The position numbers were made by a program, and so were the translations under genes. Below the pieces are notes generated by a model that was not told the origin of the DNA, ran no database searches, and was given only the letters and a program-made list of their open reading frames with translations. This document shows positions 1 through 8,851 of a stretch of 64,000 nt of DNA, one piece after another. Source of the DNA: Microbacterium sp. LKL04 (GTDB lineage Bacteria > Actinomycetota > Actinomycetes > Actinomycetales > Microbacteriaceae). The stretch covers positions 992,001-1,056,000 of the forward strand of contig NZ_LT627736.1 in NCBI RefSeq assembly GCF_900102005.1, written 5' to 3'. Position 1 is the first letter of the stretch, and the number at the start of each line of letters is the position of its first letter.

Positions 1-213
1 GCCTGGGAATGCCGGACCTGCGGAGCCGAGGCAGTCCGCCGTATCGGCGACACCGTCGCCGTCGTGGATCACTCCGGTGACAAGGCCGCTCGCACCCACT
101 GGGACATGCTCATGGAGCGTCGCACCATCCCCGAGCTCGAAGAGCTGCTCGAGGAGCGACTCGCTCTCCTGCGGTCCCGACGCGGCGAGAACTCCGGCAA
201 GCTGAGCGCCTGA
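1..213 (+). CDS. rbpA: RNA polymerase-binding protein RbpA, C-terminal part
   Basis: The frame is open at the left edge and ends in TGA at 211. The 70 visible residues include WECRTCGAEA, then VDHSGDKAARTHWDMLMERR and a basic/acidic tail. This matches the sigma-interacting C-terminal part of RbpA, an actinobacterial protein that binds RNA polymerase and group 1 and 2 sigma factors and stabilises open complexes. WDMLMERRTIPELEELL is the typical sigma-interaction helix. The N-terminal portion lies outside the window. The gene converges on lnt, with only 3 bases between the stop codons. Identification is by family motif recall; truncation is due to the window edge. Confidence 0.93.
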   Translation, partial: AWECRTCGAEAVRRIGDTVAVVDHSGDKAARTHWDMLMERRTIPELEELLEERLALLRSRRGENSGKLSA

Positions 214-216
214 CAC

Positions 217-1770
217 TCACACTTCAGCGGCGTCGTCCTTCGCGGACGGCGCCGCTTTCGTGCGCCTGCGGACGAAGACTCCGAGCAGCACCAGGACGGG
301 CAGGGCGGACCAGCCGAGGACCCACTGCATCGCAGGACCGATGACGACCGCGGGCGTCAGGCCGGTGCGCAGCGGGACGTCCACCAGGAGCGCCCCGGCG
401 GTGTCCGCGGCCAGGCCGTCGATGACGGAGCCGTCGGGGCCGATGACCTGACTCGTCCCCACCGTCGAGATGTTGACGACGGCGCGGCCCGTCTCGATCG
501 CCCGCATGCGAGCGAACCCGAGCTGCTGGACGTTCTCGTCGGTTCCGCGGAAATCAGCGTTGTTCGTCTGGAACATGTACACTTCGGCCCCATCGCGAGC
601 GCCCTGCCAGATGACGTCGTCGTAGATGACATCGAAGCAGATCGCCAACCCGACGCCGACGCCGTTCACGTCGAAGAACGGCGGGTTGGTGCCCGGCGTG
701 TACTCCCGCTGGATCAGACCGACCAGGTCTGGAGCGAGCGCCTCGAAGAACCAGCGGTCCGGGACGTACTCTCCCATCGGGACCGGGTGCGTCTTGTCGT
801 GAGTGGCGATCGGGTTCTCCGCGCCCGCCTGCCAGAGCATCGACGAGTTGTAGACCTTGCTGCCGCGCTCGGTGGCGGCGTTGATGATCAGCGGAGCGTC
901 GACCTTCTTCGAGAGCTCATCCAGGGCCTTCGCCATCGACTCGTCATTCAGCGGGTCCGAATCGACACCGCCCTCCGGCCACAACAGGACGTCGATGTCC
1001 TCGCCGACGAGCGGCTGGGTCGCCGCGAGCTGCGCACGGTAGACGTCGTATGAGTTCCGCTCGTCGAAATAGCCCGAAGGCCCGTTTCCCTGCACCGCCC
1101 CGACGCGCATCGTGCCGGCATCCGTCGTCGGGAACTGCGGAATGAGGATGAGGAGGGCTGCGGCGGCCACGGCGGGGGCGGCGAGCCGCGGCCGCCGCCA
1201 GAACCGCATCCGGACCGCCTCGATGGCGGCGGCCACGACGAAAGCCATGACGAAAGAGAGTCCGCTGACGCCGAGCCACGACGCGAGCTCGGCGAGCGGT
1301 CCATCGGCCTGGCTCATGCCCAGTCGGGCCCACGGGAAGCCCGTGTACGGCCAGGAGCCCATGAACTGCTCCCTCGCCGTCCACACGGCTGCGACCAGTG
1401 CGGGAAGGAGCGTCACGCGCGCCCAGCGCGCCGGCGCCACCCGAGGCAGCCACCGATAGGCGAGCGTGATGGCGATCGCACCCACGGCGCTGAGGACGGT
1501 CTCGACGCCTGCGAGGGCGAACCACGGCACGGGGCCGAGATAGCGCGTGATCCACGCGATGTGCAGGAGGTAGAACGAAGCGGCGAAGACGGCGCCGACG
1601 GCCACGGCGCCCCAGGCAGACCGACCGATGAGGGTGAGGAGGGTCATGGCGGCGCCGACGAAGGCGAGGGGCCAGATGCCGATGTCGGGATACGCGAGAT
1701 CCAGCACCGCGCCACCGGCGACCGCCACGGGAAGCGCGAGCCAGAGCGGGAGGACAGGACGGCCGGGCAC
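217..1770 (-). CDS. lnt: Apolipoprotein N-acyltransferase
   Basis: This 517-residue membrane enzyme adds the third acyl chain to the N-terminal cysteine of lipoproteins. About seven hydrophobic helices fill residues 5-210, followed by a nitrilase-like domain (about 220-470) and a final helix near 475-500. The catalytic triad expected for Lnt is present: Glu266 (LLWPEGG), Lys326 (THDKTHPVPMGEYVP) and Cys378 (GLAICFDVIY). The start is GTG. A TAGGCT hexamer lies exactly 6 nt upstream (1777-1782), suggesting a leaderless mRNA. In many actinobacteria lnt neighbours a polyprenol-phosphate mannosyltransferase gene and rbpA. Here rbpA is adjacent but no mannosyltransferase lies on this side. Confidence 0.95.
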   Translation of the reverse strand: MPGRPVLPLWLALPVAVAGGAVLDLAYPDIGIWPLAFVGAAMTLLTLIGRSAWGAVAVGAVFAASFYLLHIAWITRYLGPVPWFALAGVETVLSAVGAIAITLAYRWLPRVAPARWARVTLLPALVAAVWTAREQFMGSWPYTGFPWARLGMSQADGPLAELASWLGVSGLSFVMAFVVAAAIEAVRMRFWRRPRLAAPAVAAAALLILIPQFPTTDAGTMRVGAVQGNGPSGYFDERNSYDVYRAQLAATQPLVGEDIDVLLWPEGGVDSDPLNDESMAKALDELSKKVDAPLIINAATERGSKVYNSSMLWQAGAENPIATHDKTHPVPMGEYVPDRWFFEALAPDLVGLIQREYTPGTNPPFFDVNGVGVGLAICFDVIYDDVIWQGARDGAEVYMFQTNNADFRGTDENVQQLGFARMRAIETGRAVVNISTVGTSQVIGPDGSVIDGLAADTAGALLVDVPLRTGLTPAVVIGPAMQWVLGWSALPVLVLLGVFVRRRTKAAPSAKDDAAEV

Positions 1771-1776
1771 GGACGA

Positions 1777-1782
1777 AGCCTA
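1777..1782 (-). promoter_or_regulatory. -10 element of lnt, leaderless spacing
   Basis: The minus strand reads TAGGCT, then 6 nt, then the GTG start of lnt. With a normal 6-7 nt -10 to +1 distance, transcription would begin at the start codon. No convincing -35 hexamer is visible. Confidence 0.5.
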
Positions 1783-1826
1783 GAGGAGTCCCGCTATGGC
1801 GCCGCTGAAGGCGGAGCGAGCATCGA

Positions 1827-2357
1827 TCACGTGGCTGACTCGTGCCGCTCCGAGTGCGAGAGGTAGATCTCGGCGTTCCGGAGGATGCCCGCTCGCTCCT
1901 CCGTCGTGAGCTCGCGGCGGACCTTCGCGGGGACGCCGGCCACGAGGGACCCGTCGGGGATCCTCGTGCCCTCCAGGACGACAGCGCCGCCCGCCACGAG
2001 GCATCCTGCCCCGATGACGGCACCGGAGAGCACGACGGCCCCCATCCCGATGAGCGTGCCCTCGCCGATTCGGCATCCGTGCACGACGGCGTTGTGTCCG
2101 ATCGAGACGTCGTCCCCCACCTCGACGCCGTGCGCCGCGTCGACATGGATGGCCACGCCGTCCTGGACGTTGCTCCGTGCGCCGATGACGATGCGCGCGC
2201 TGTCGCCACGCAGCACCGCGTTGTACCAGACGCTCGAAAGCTTCCCCAACGTCACGGCCCCGACCACACGGGCACCCGCCGCGACGAAGGCGGACTCCGC
2301 GATGGCGGGCGCCGCACCGGGCAGGGGGATGACGCTGGCGTGCGGTGAGACGGTCAT
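1827..2357 (-). CDS. Gamma-class carbonic anhydrase-like hexapeptide-repeat protein
   Basis: This 176-residue left-handed beta-helix protein has repeated [IV]G-x-x-x hexapeptide turns across residues 20-145. The three metal-ligand histidines of gamma carbonic anhydrases are present at about His71 (AIHVD), His88 (SIGHNAVVHG) and His93. Proteins of this YrdA/PaaY-like group are annotated either as gamma carbonic anhydrases or as acyltransferases; activity cannot be settled from sequence. The C-terminal helix (LTTEERAGILRNAEIYL) is typical. The gene lies 8 nt after the amidohydrolase gene, probably in the same leftward transcript. Confidence 0.88.
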   Translation of the reverse strand: MTVSPHASVIPLPGAAPAIAESAFVAAGARVVGAVTLGKLSSVWYNAVLRGDSARIVIGARSNVQDGVAIHVDAAHGVEVGDDVSIGHNAVVHGCRIGEGTLIGMGAVVLSGAVIGAGCLVAGGAVVLEGTRIPDGSLVAGVPAKVRRELTTEERAGILRNAEIYLSHSERHESAT

Positions 2358-2365
2358 CGTTCTCC

Positions 2366-3868
2366 TCAGGGGGCGATGTGGGTGAGCCGACCCGCGAGGA
2401 CCGTGGCGGCGACCTGCGTCGTGCGCATCTCCGCGTCCGACGCCGCGAGCGGATCACGGTCGACGACGACGAGGTCCGCGACTGCCCCGGGCTCGAGCGC
2501 ACTCCCGGCCGCCGATCCGCCGGAGGTGGATGCCGCGAGCGCGACGGCTGCGGAGACGCCCTGATCCGGGCGCCACGGCTCGCGACCGCCGCGCGTGCGG
2601 TGCACGGCCGCAGCCATCGCCGCCCACGGATCGAGCGGCGAGACCGGGGCATCCGATCCGAACAGGAGGTTCGCCCCGGTGTCGGCGAGCGACCGGAGCG
2701 GGTACGGCAGAGCGGTCTGCGCAGCCCACACCGAGTCGGTCAGGTCGCGGTCGTCGATCGCGTGCTCCGGCTGCACGCTCGCACCGACGCCGAGGCGAGC
2801 GAACCTCGGGATGTCGGCGTGGGCGACGAGCTGTGCGTGCTCGATCGTTCCCGTCGCACCTGAAGTCGCGAAGGCATCGAGCGCATGGGAGTTGGCGACG
2901 TCGCCGATCGCGTGGATAGCGCAAGACAGCCCGGATCCGGTGGCGCGCACCATGAGGGCGCGGAGGTTCTCCGGGGCGACAGTCATGACTCCGGTGTTGT
3001 GCGGATCGTCCGGGTAGGGGTGAGAGCACGCGGCGGTGCGGGTACCCAGCGATCCGTCGGTGATCACCTTGAGCGATCCCACGCGGACCAGACCCAGGGG
3101 GTCGAGCGCATCGCCCGTCGCGAGGCCTTCGGCGATCGCCCGCTCCAGAAGGTCGGGATACACGCCGAACGACACCCGCATGCCGTCGAAGCCCGCCGCG
3201 AGGCGTCGAGTCCAGGCACCCGCGTTCCAGGCCATGTCGAGGTCCACGATGCCGGTCACGCCCCGTGCCGCCGCGCGGTCGAGGGCGGCGAGGACGTACC
3301 GGTCGACCACGGCGGTGTCCAGGTCGTTGAGACGGCGGGAGATCTCGAACGCGGGCTCCTCGCGGAGGATGCCGTCGGCAGTCGGGACGATGGACTCCCG
3401 CCGGAAGGCCGCACTGTTCAGCCAGACGCTGTGGACGTCGGCGTTGATGAGGTACGTCGGCACATCGCCGGTCTTCTCGTCGAGCAGCGTGAGGCTGGGG
3501 GCATCGGCCCAGAAGGCATCCCGGAACCCCGTGCCGACGCGCCTCCCGTCGTCCAGGACGGGTGACCGCCCCATGACGGATGCTGCTTCGGCCGCACTGT
3601 CGACGTCACCGAGCGGGGTCCGCTGTGCGGTGAGGGCCCATTGCACCGTGTGGACGTGGTGATCCCACAGACCCGGCACGAGCCAGCCGCCGGAGCCGTC
3701 GACGACGACTCCTCGTGCCGGCAGAGCGCCCGCGGGAGCGATGTCGATGATCAGACCGTCGCGGACGTGCACGTCGACGGGGTCGTCCCCGAACGGGTCG
3801 ACACGGTCTGCTCCGGTGAGCCGGACACCGGCGACGACGCTGACCGCCTCGCCCCGCCCCGGGGTCAC
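2366..3868 (-). CDS. Amidohydrolase family protein (YtcJ-like)
   Basis: This 500-residue metal-dependent hydrolase has a small N-terminal beta domain (to about residue 60) followed by the HxH metal site in GLWDHHVHT (His71, His73). A late active-site Asp lies in LLFGSDAPVSPLDPW, and the C-terminal beta domain ends with DLVVVDRDPL. The layout matches the YtcJ/AepA branch of the amidohydrolase superfamily, which hydrolyses amide or enamine-type bonds in poorly known substrates. The GTG start overlaps the stop of the upstream PaiB-like gene (GTGA), indicating translational coupling. The substrate is unknown. Confidence 0.87.
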   Translation of the reverse strand: MTPGRGEAVSVVAGVRLTGADRVDPFGDDPVDVHVRDGLIIDIAPAGALPARGVVVDGSGGWLVPGLWDHHVHTVQWALTAQRTPLGDVDSAAEAASVMGRSPVLDDGRRVGTGFRDAFWADAPSLTLLDEKTGDVPTYLINADVHSVWLNSAAFRRESIVPTADGILREEPAFEISRRLNDLDTAVVDRYVLAALDRAAARGVTGIVDLDMAWNAGAWTRRLAAGFDGMRVSFGVYPDLLERAIAEGLATGDALDPLGLVRVGSLKVITDGSLGTRTAACSHPYPDDPHNTGVMTVAPENLRALMVRATGSGLSCAIHAIGDVANSHALDAFATSGATGTIEHAQLVAHADIPRFARLGVGASVQPEHAIDDRDLTDSVWAAQTALPYPLRSLADTGANLLFGSDAPVSPLDPWAAMAAAVHRTRGGREPWRPDQGVSAAVALAASTSGGSAAGSALEPGAVADLVVVDRDPLAASDAEMRTTQVAATVLAGRLTHIAP

Positions 3869-4518
3869 GGCCGGGCCTCCCGCGCGCGCCGCATGGCATC
3901 ACCCGAGCGACGCATCTCGTCGGCCAGGCGAGGATCCGCGTACGGACTCGCCCCGGCATCCAATCGCTCGATGATCGTGTCGACGACGTCGTCGGGACGG
4001 TTCTGGCTGAGCTTGCGCTTGGCCGTCACGTGAGTAGGAGTGAGCCGGAAACCGACGGTCCCCTTCTCGAGGCGCCGGACGAACTCGGCGTCGTTGGGTG
4101 CCTGCCACATGGGACGCGGCTCGGGCAGCCCCGACTCGAAGCGGTCGACGAGCTTCTCGAGGACGTCGAGGTTCTCCTCCGCGGAGAGGATCTCGGGCAC
4201 TCCGCGCAGGTGGACGGAGACGAAGTTCCACGTCGGTACGGCCGGGCCGTCGCCGTACCAGCCGGGCGAGATGTACCCGTGCGGGCCCTGCACGACGACC
4301 AGGAGCTCGGACTCCCCCAGGCCGTGGATGAGGTCGTCCGGACGCCCCATATGGCCGACGATCGTCAGGTCGTCGCGCGTCGGGTCGAGCAGGACGGCGT
4401 AGTGCGACGCGACGAGGCCCGTCGCGGTGTCGCTCACGATGGTCACCCACGGATGAGCGTCGATGACACGGCGCATCTCCGCCACGTCGCTCATCGCGAA
4501 GCTCGGGTTCTGTCTCAC
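3865..4518 (-). CDS. FMN-binding, PaiB-like protein
   Basis: This 217-residue protein resembles Bacillus PaiB: a split-barrel flavin-binding fold with the segments RRVIDAHPWVTIVSDTATGLVASH, DLTIVGHMGRPDD and VQGPHGYISPGWYG, then a C-terminal helical region rich in basic residues (VTAKRKLSQNRPDDV). PaiB members are often called transcriptional regulators, although they carry no classical helix-turn-helix. I chose GTG at 4518 because AGGAG lies 8 nt upstream and the product then begins VRQNPSF, as usual for the family; the frame is open further upstream without homology. It overlaps the amidohydrolase gene by 4 nt. Confidence 0.85.
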   Translation of the reverse strand: MRQNPSFAMSDVAEMRRVIDAHPWVTIVSDTATGLVASHYAVLLDPTRDDLTIVGHMGRPDDLIHGLGESELLVVVQGPHGYISPGWYGDGPAVPTWNFVSVHLRGVPEILSAEENLDVLEKLVDRFESGLPEPRPMWQAPNDAEFVRRLEKGTVGFRLTPTHVTAKRKLSQNRPDDVVDTIIERLDAGASPYADPRLADEMRRSGDAMRRAREARP

Positions 4519-4540
4519 TCTTCGTGCTCCTCTGCCGCGC

Positions 4541-5533
4541 TCAGGCCTGGCACCGCGGGCACCAGTACAGCTTCCGCGCCGCCATCTCCTCGAGGACGAT
4601 CTCCGTCCCGCAGACACGACAGGGCAGTCCGGCCCGGTGATAGACCCAGTGACGGTCGTCGCGGTTGGCCATCGCACGTCGGTAGGCCTCCGGATCGAGG
4701 TCGTCCATCGTCATCATCTGACCGGTCTCGACGCCGATCGCGAGGAGGCGCACCCAGTCCTGCCAGAGCAGCCGGAGGGTCTCCTCCGGCACGTCACGGC
4801 CGGGCGTGTGCGGGTTGAGGTTCGCCCGGAACAGCATCTCGGCGCGGTACACGTTGCCGATCCCGCTCACGACCTTCTGGTCCATCAGCAGCTGTCCGAT
4901 CGGGGTCGGCTTGCGGCGCACCGCGGCGACGAAGCGCTCCTCGCCCTCGACGAGGTCGTCGACGAGCGGATCGGGTCCGAGCGCGGCGACCGTGGCGAGC
5001 ATCTCATCGGTCGTCTGCAGCTGGCATGCGGTCGGCCCTCGCAGGTCCGCGCACGTCGAAACGGTCAGCAGCCGCAGCCGCACCTGCCCGACGATCGGGG
5101 GCGGCCATTCGGCATCCGTCTGCTCGGCCAGACCCCTCGTCTGCTCGCTCATCCGGACGGCGCCGCGAGCTCGCCGGGGTGCACCGATCGACGAGAGCGA
5201 GTTCTCACCGGCGTCGTCGTAGACGGGGTCGACTCCCCGCTGGTTCGTCTGCCCCATGCGTCCGTTCGCCGACGCGATGGTCGGATCGAGGAGGATCTCA
5301 CCCGCGAAGTCCCACGCCCCGTAGATGCCCAGGTGCACGCGCAGCCAGACGTCCTCGTCGAAGGCGAGGAACATCTGCTTGCCGACAGCACGGACCTGCG
5401 TCGGCGTGCGGCCGTCGAGAACGGCGGCGCCCTCCGCGAACCGGCCCTGCGGGCTGGAAGCGGACACGGTCCGCCCCACGAAGTTGCGGTCGAATTGGCG
5501 GGCGATGCGGTGGACGGAATGGCCCTCGGGCAT
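4541..5533 (-). CDS. DNA-formamidopyrimidine glycosylase / endonuclease VIII family
   Basis: This 330-residue base-excision repair glycosylase starts MPEGHSVHR; after removal of Met1, Pro2 is the Schiff-base nucleophile and Glu3 the acid. The middle carries the helix-two-turn-helix (LLMDQKVVSGIGNVYRAEMLF). The C-terminus has a complete CxxC...CxxC zinc finger (CRVC...CPRC). MPEGHSVHRIA is typical of the actinobacterial Nei2-like branch rather than MutM, so endonuclease VIII activity is more likely. The start overlaps the rpiB stop as TGATG, so the two genes are coupled. Confidence 0.92.
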   Translation of the reverse strand: MPEGHSVHRIARQFDRNFVGRTVSASSPQGRFAEGAAVLDGRTPTQVRAVGKQMFLAFDEDVWLRVHLGIYGAWDFAGEILLDPTIASANGRMGQTNQRGVDPVYDDAGENSLSSIGAPRRARGAVRMSEQTRGLAEQTDAEWPPPIVGQVRLRLLTVSTCADLRGPTACQLQTTDEMLATVAALGPDPLVDDLVEGEERFVAAVRRKPTPIGQLLMDQKVVSGIGNVYRAEMLFRANLNPHTPGRDVPEETLRLLWQDWVRLLAIGVETGQMMTMDDLDPEAYRRAMANRDDRHWVYHRAGLPCRVCGTEIVLEEMAARKLYWCPRCQA

Positions 5534-6069
5534 CAGCCGGCTTCCGGGTCGAACGTCTCCGACGCATCGAGCACATCGGGTGTGACGGCGCGCGGGTCGG
5601 CCTGGAGCGTGCCGTCGGTCTCGTAGGCCGCGAGCTGCGCGATGCGCCTCGCATGGCGTTCCTCGCCCGAGAACGGCGTCGCGATGAAGCGGTCGATGAA
5701 CCCGACGGCCTCGTCGAAGGTGTGCTGGCGGGCGCCGATGGCGATGACGTTCGCGTCGTTGTGCTCGCGAGCGAGCTCCGCAGTCGCGATGCTCCAGACG
5801 AGGGCGGCACGGATGCCGCGCACCTTGTTCGCCGCGATCTGCTCCCCGTTGCCGGAGCCGCCGAACACGACGCCCAGCGTGTCGACGCCGTCGGCCTGAT
5901 CCTCGGCGACGGCCTGTGCAGCGCGGATGCAGAAAGCGGGGTAGTCATCGAGGGCGTCGTACTCGATCGGCCCGTGGTCGACGACGTCGTGACCGGCTTC
6001 GGCCAGGTGGTGCTGCAGACGGGTCGAGAACTCCATGCCCGCGTGATCGGTCGCGATGTGGATGCGCAT
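5533..6069 (-). CDS. rpiB: Ribose-5-phosphate isomerase B
   Basis: This 178-residue LacAB/RpiB-fold enzyme interconverts ribose 5-phosphate and ribulose 5-phosphate in the pentose phosphate pathway. It begins MRIHIATDHAGMEF. The active-site loop GGSGNGEQIAANK carries a Glu in place of the catalytic Cys region of E. coli RpiB; this is the Mycobacterium-type active site. The C-terminal extension (about residues 150-178) is longer than in enterobacteria, as usual in actinobacteria. A TAGAAT hexamer lies 6 nt before the ATG (6076-6081). The gene is divergent from pepN. Confidence 0.95.
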   Translation of the reverse strand: MRIHIATDHAGMEFSTRLQHHLAEAGHDVVDHGPIEYDALDDYPAFCIRAAQAVAEDQADGVDTLGVVFGGSGNGEQIAANKVRGIRAALVWSIATAELAREHNDANVIAIGARQHTFDEAVGFIDRFIATPFSGEERHARRIAQLAAYETDGTLQADPRAVTPDVLDASETFDPEAG

Positions 6070-6193
6070 GTGACGATTCTAGGGACGCAGCTACCCCGTT
6101 CCGGCGAGCCATCGGCGTAGGCTGTGACGGTTGCCGTCGGCGCCAGCAGCGCCCGTCCGCGGCACCCCACCCTCACCCCTGGGAGACACGAAC
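6070..6193. promoter_or_regulatory. rpiB/pepN divergent promoter region
   Basis: Leftward, TAGAAT (6076-6081 on the minus strand) sits 6 nt before the rpiB ATG, so rpiB is probably leaderless. Rightward, TAGGCT at about 6117-6122 is a plausible -10 for pepN. It would give a leader of about 65 nt with a small GACGG/CCGTC hairpin and a GGGAGA ribosome site before the GTG at 6194. The -35 boxes are not clear. Confidence 0.45.
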
Positions 6194-8743
6194 GTGCCTG
6201 GAGAGAACCTCACCCGCATCGAAGCGCAGGAGCGCCGCGCGACCGTCGAGACGCATTCGTACGACGTCACGCTCGATCTGACCACCGGTGACGAGGTCTT
6301 CGCTTCGCGGAGCGTCATCCGCTTCGCCGCGACCGCCGGCGCCTCGACCTTCGTCGACCTGATCGCCCGCGGCATCCGCGAGATCACCCTCAACGGCCGC
6401 TCTCTCGATCCTGGTGCGGTCTACGCGGACTCCCGCGTCGCACTCGACGGGCTGACCGACGAGAACGAGCTGGTCGTCGTCGCCGACTGCGAGTACACGA
6501 ACACCGGCGAGGGCCTGCACCGTTTCGTCGACCCCGTGGACGGCGAGGTCTATCTGTACTCGCAGTTCGAGGTTCCCGACTCCCGTCGCGTCTTCGCGGT
6601 CTTCGAGCAGCCCGACCTGAAGGCGACGTTCCGCTTCACCGTGACCGCTCCGGATGCGTGGAAGGTCGTCTCCAACTCCCCCACCCCCGAGCCGCAGCCC
6701 GCCGGTGACGGCGTCGCTACATGGTCGTTCGAACCGACCCCGCGCATCTCCTCGTACATCACGGCGCTCGTCGCCGGTCCTTACGAACAGGTGTTCTCGG
6801 AGCTCACGAGCGCCGACGGCCGCACGATCCCCCTCGGCGTGTACGCCCGCAAGAGCCTGTGGCAGTACCTCGACGCCGACTACGTCTTCGAGAAGACGCG
6901 TCAGGGCTTCGCCTACTTCGAGGAGAAGTTCGGCGTGCCTTATCCCTTCGTGAAGTACGACCAGCTCTTCGTCCCCGAGTTCAATGCGGGCGCGATGGAG
7001 AACGCCGGAGCGGTGACGTTCACCGAGGCCTACGTCTTCCGCTCCAAGGTGACGGATGCCGTGAAGGAACGCCGCGTCGTCACGATCCTCCATGAGCTCG
7101 CTCACATGTGGTTCGGCGACCTCGTGACGATGAAGTGGTGGAACGACCTCTGGCTGAACGAGTCCTTCGCCGAATGGGCTTCTACCATCGCCACCGCCGA
7201 GGCGACCGAGTGGACCGAGGCCTGGACCACGTTCAACGCCATGGAGAAGACCTGGGCATACCGGCAGGACCAGCTCCCCTCGACCCACCCCGTCTTCGCT
7301 GAGATCAACGATCTCGAGGACGTGCAGGTCAACTTCGACGGCATCACCTACGCCAAGGGTGGATCCGTCCTCAAGCAGCTCGCCGCGTGGGTCGGCATCG
7401 AGGCGTTCTTCGCCGGTGTGTCGGCGTACTTCCGGAAGAACGCGTGGGGCAACACGGAGCTCAGCGACCTGCTCGTCGAGCTCGAGGCCACGAGCGGCCG
7501 TGAGCTGACCACCTGGTCGAAGAAGTGGCTCGAGACCGCGGGCGTGAACACCCTCGCGCCGGAGATCCGCGTCGACGGCGACGGCACCATCACGCGATTC
7601 GCCATCGTGCAGACCGCACCCGCCGACTACCCGACGATCCGTCCGCACCGCCTCGGGGTCGGTTTCTACTCGCTCCAGGGGGACGCGCTCGTCCGGACGC
7701 ACCACGTCGAGCTCGACGTGGACGGCGACCTCACCGAAGTCCCGGAGCTCGTCGGTCTCACCCAGCCCGACCTCGTTCTCCTGAACGACGACGACCTGGC
7801 GTACGCGAAGATCCGTCTGGACGAGCGGTCGCTCCGTACCGCGACCGCGCACCTCAGCAGGATCAGCGACCCGCTCGCGCGTTCGCTCGTGTGGGGAGCG
7901 GCGTGGGACCAGACACGCGACGCCGAGGCGTCCGCGACGGAGTACCTCGACCTCGTGCTGCAGAACATCGGCACCGAGACCGAGTCGACGACGGTGCGCA
8001 CGACCCTCGCTCAGCTGCAGCTCGCAGCCAACTCCTACGTCACGCCGGACACGCGGGATGCCGCACGTCAGCGCGTCGCGGATGGTCTGTGGGATCTCGC
8101 ACAGAACGCCGAAGCCGGCAGCGACAGCCAGCTGCAGTTCGTGACCGCCTTCGCGTCCGCCGCGGCGACCCCGGCTCAGTGGGGTCGGGTCGCTCAGCTG
8201 CGTTCCGGTGAGCTCGCGCTCGCGGGCCTCGACATCGACGCGGACCTCTCGTGGGCTCTCCTCGTGTCGCTCGCGGCCGGCGGCGTCGTCTCCGCAGCTG
8301 ACATCGACGCGGCGTTGGCCGCCGACAACACGGCGAAGGGCGGAGAGTTCGCCGCTCAGGCGCGGGCGGCTCTCCCCACCGTCGAGGCGAAGCGAGCTGC
8401 CTGGTCCTCGCTCATCGACCGCGACGATCTGCCGAACACCGTGGTGCGCTCCGCCGCTGCAGGCTTCGTTCACCCGTCCGGTATCGATGCGCTCGGCGAA
8501 TTCGTCGAGGCGTACTTCGACATGCTGCTGCCGGTGTGGGAGTCGCGGACCTACCAGATCGCGCAGTACCTGATCGTGGGCCTGTACCCGGCACCGCTGG
8601 CGGACGCGACCCTGCGCGACGCGACGCGCGGGTGGCTCGCGGATCATCGTGACGCGCCGGCTGCCCTGCGCCGGCTCGTGAACGAGAACCTCGCCGGTGT
8701 CGAGCGCGCGCTGTCCGTCCAGGAGCGCGACGCGCAGGACTGA
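6194..8743 (+). CDS. pepN: Aminopeptidase N (M1 family)
   Basis: This 849-residue zinc aminopeptidase removes N-terminal residues from peptides in the cytoplasm. The substrate-binding GAMEN motif is at residue 266 and the HExxH zinc site at His300-His304 (HELAHMWFGD), with the third ligand Glu323 in NESFAEW. The ERAP1-like C-terminal helical domain follows from about residue 510. Length and motif spacing are those of actinobacterial PepN. I chose GTG 6194, preceded by GGGAGA, because the open upstream frame shows no family similarity. A strong hairpin follows 14 nt after the stop. Confidence 0.95.
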   Translation: MPGENLTRIEAQERRATVETHSYDVTLDLTTGDEVFASRSVIRFAATAGASTFVDLIARGIREITLNGRSLDPGAVYADSRVALDGLTDENELVVVADCEYTNTGEGLHRFVDPVDGEVYLYSQFEVPDSRRVFAVFEQPDLKATFRFTVTAPDAWKVVSNSPTPEPQPAGDGVATWSFEPTPRISSYITALVAGPYEQVFSELTSADGRTIPLGVYARKSLWQYLDADYVFEKTRQGFAYFEEKFGVPYPFVKYDQLFVPEFNAGAMENAGAVTFTEAYVFRSKVTDAVKERRVVTILHELAHMWFGDLVTMKWWNDLWLNESFAEWASTIATAEATEWTEAWTTFNAMEKTWAYRQDQLPSTHPVFAEINDLEDVQVNFDGITYAKGGSVLKQLAAWVGIEAFFAGVSAYFRKNAWGNTELSDLLVELEATSGRELTTWSKKWLETAGVNTLAPEIRVDGDGTITRFAIVQTAPADYPTIRPHRLGVGFYSLQGDALVRTHHVELDVDGDLTEVPELVGLTQPDLVLLNDDDLAYAKIRLDERSLRTATAHLSRISDPLARSLVWGAAWDQTRDAEASATEYLDLVLQNIGTETESTTVRTTLAQLQLAANSYVTPDTRDAARQRVADGLWDLAQNAEAGSDSQLQFVTAFASAAATPAQWGRVAQLRSGELALAGLDIDADLSWALLVSLAAGGVVSAADIDAALAADNTAKGGEFAAQARAALPTVEAKRAAWSSLIDRDDLPNTVVRSAAAGFVHPSGIDALGEFVEAYFDMLLPVWESRTYQIAQYLIVGLYPAPLADATLRDATRGWLADHRDAPAALRRLVNENLAGVERALSVQERDAQD

Positions 8744-8757
8744 GCACGACCGCATCG

Positions 8758-8793
8758 GGCGGGCATGTCGTACCACGGGAGGACATGCCCGCC
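8758..8793 (+). terminator. Terminator-like hairpin after pepN
   Basis: A perfect 12-bp inverted repeat (GGCGGGCATGTC / GACATGCCCGCC) with a 12-nt loop begins 14 nt after the pepN stop. There is no T-run, so it belongs to the U-poor stem type common in high-GC actinobacteria. It separates pepN from the ABC exporter genes. Confidence 0.65.
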
Positions 8794-8851
8794 TCGATCT
8801 CCTGCTCGAGGGGGACGCGCCGAACCCCGCTCCATCCGTAGCGTGAAGCGC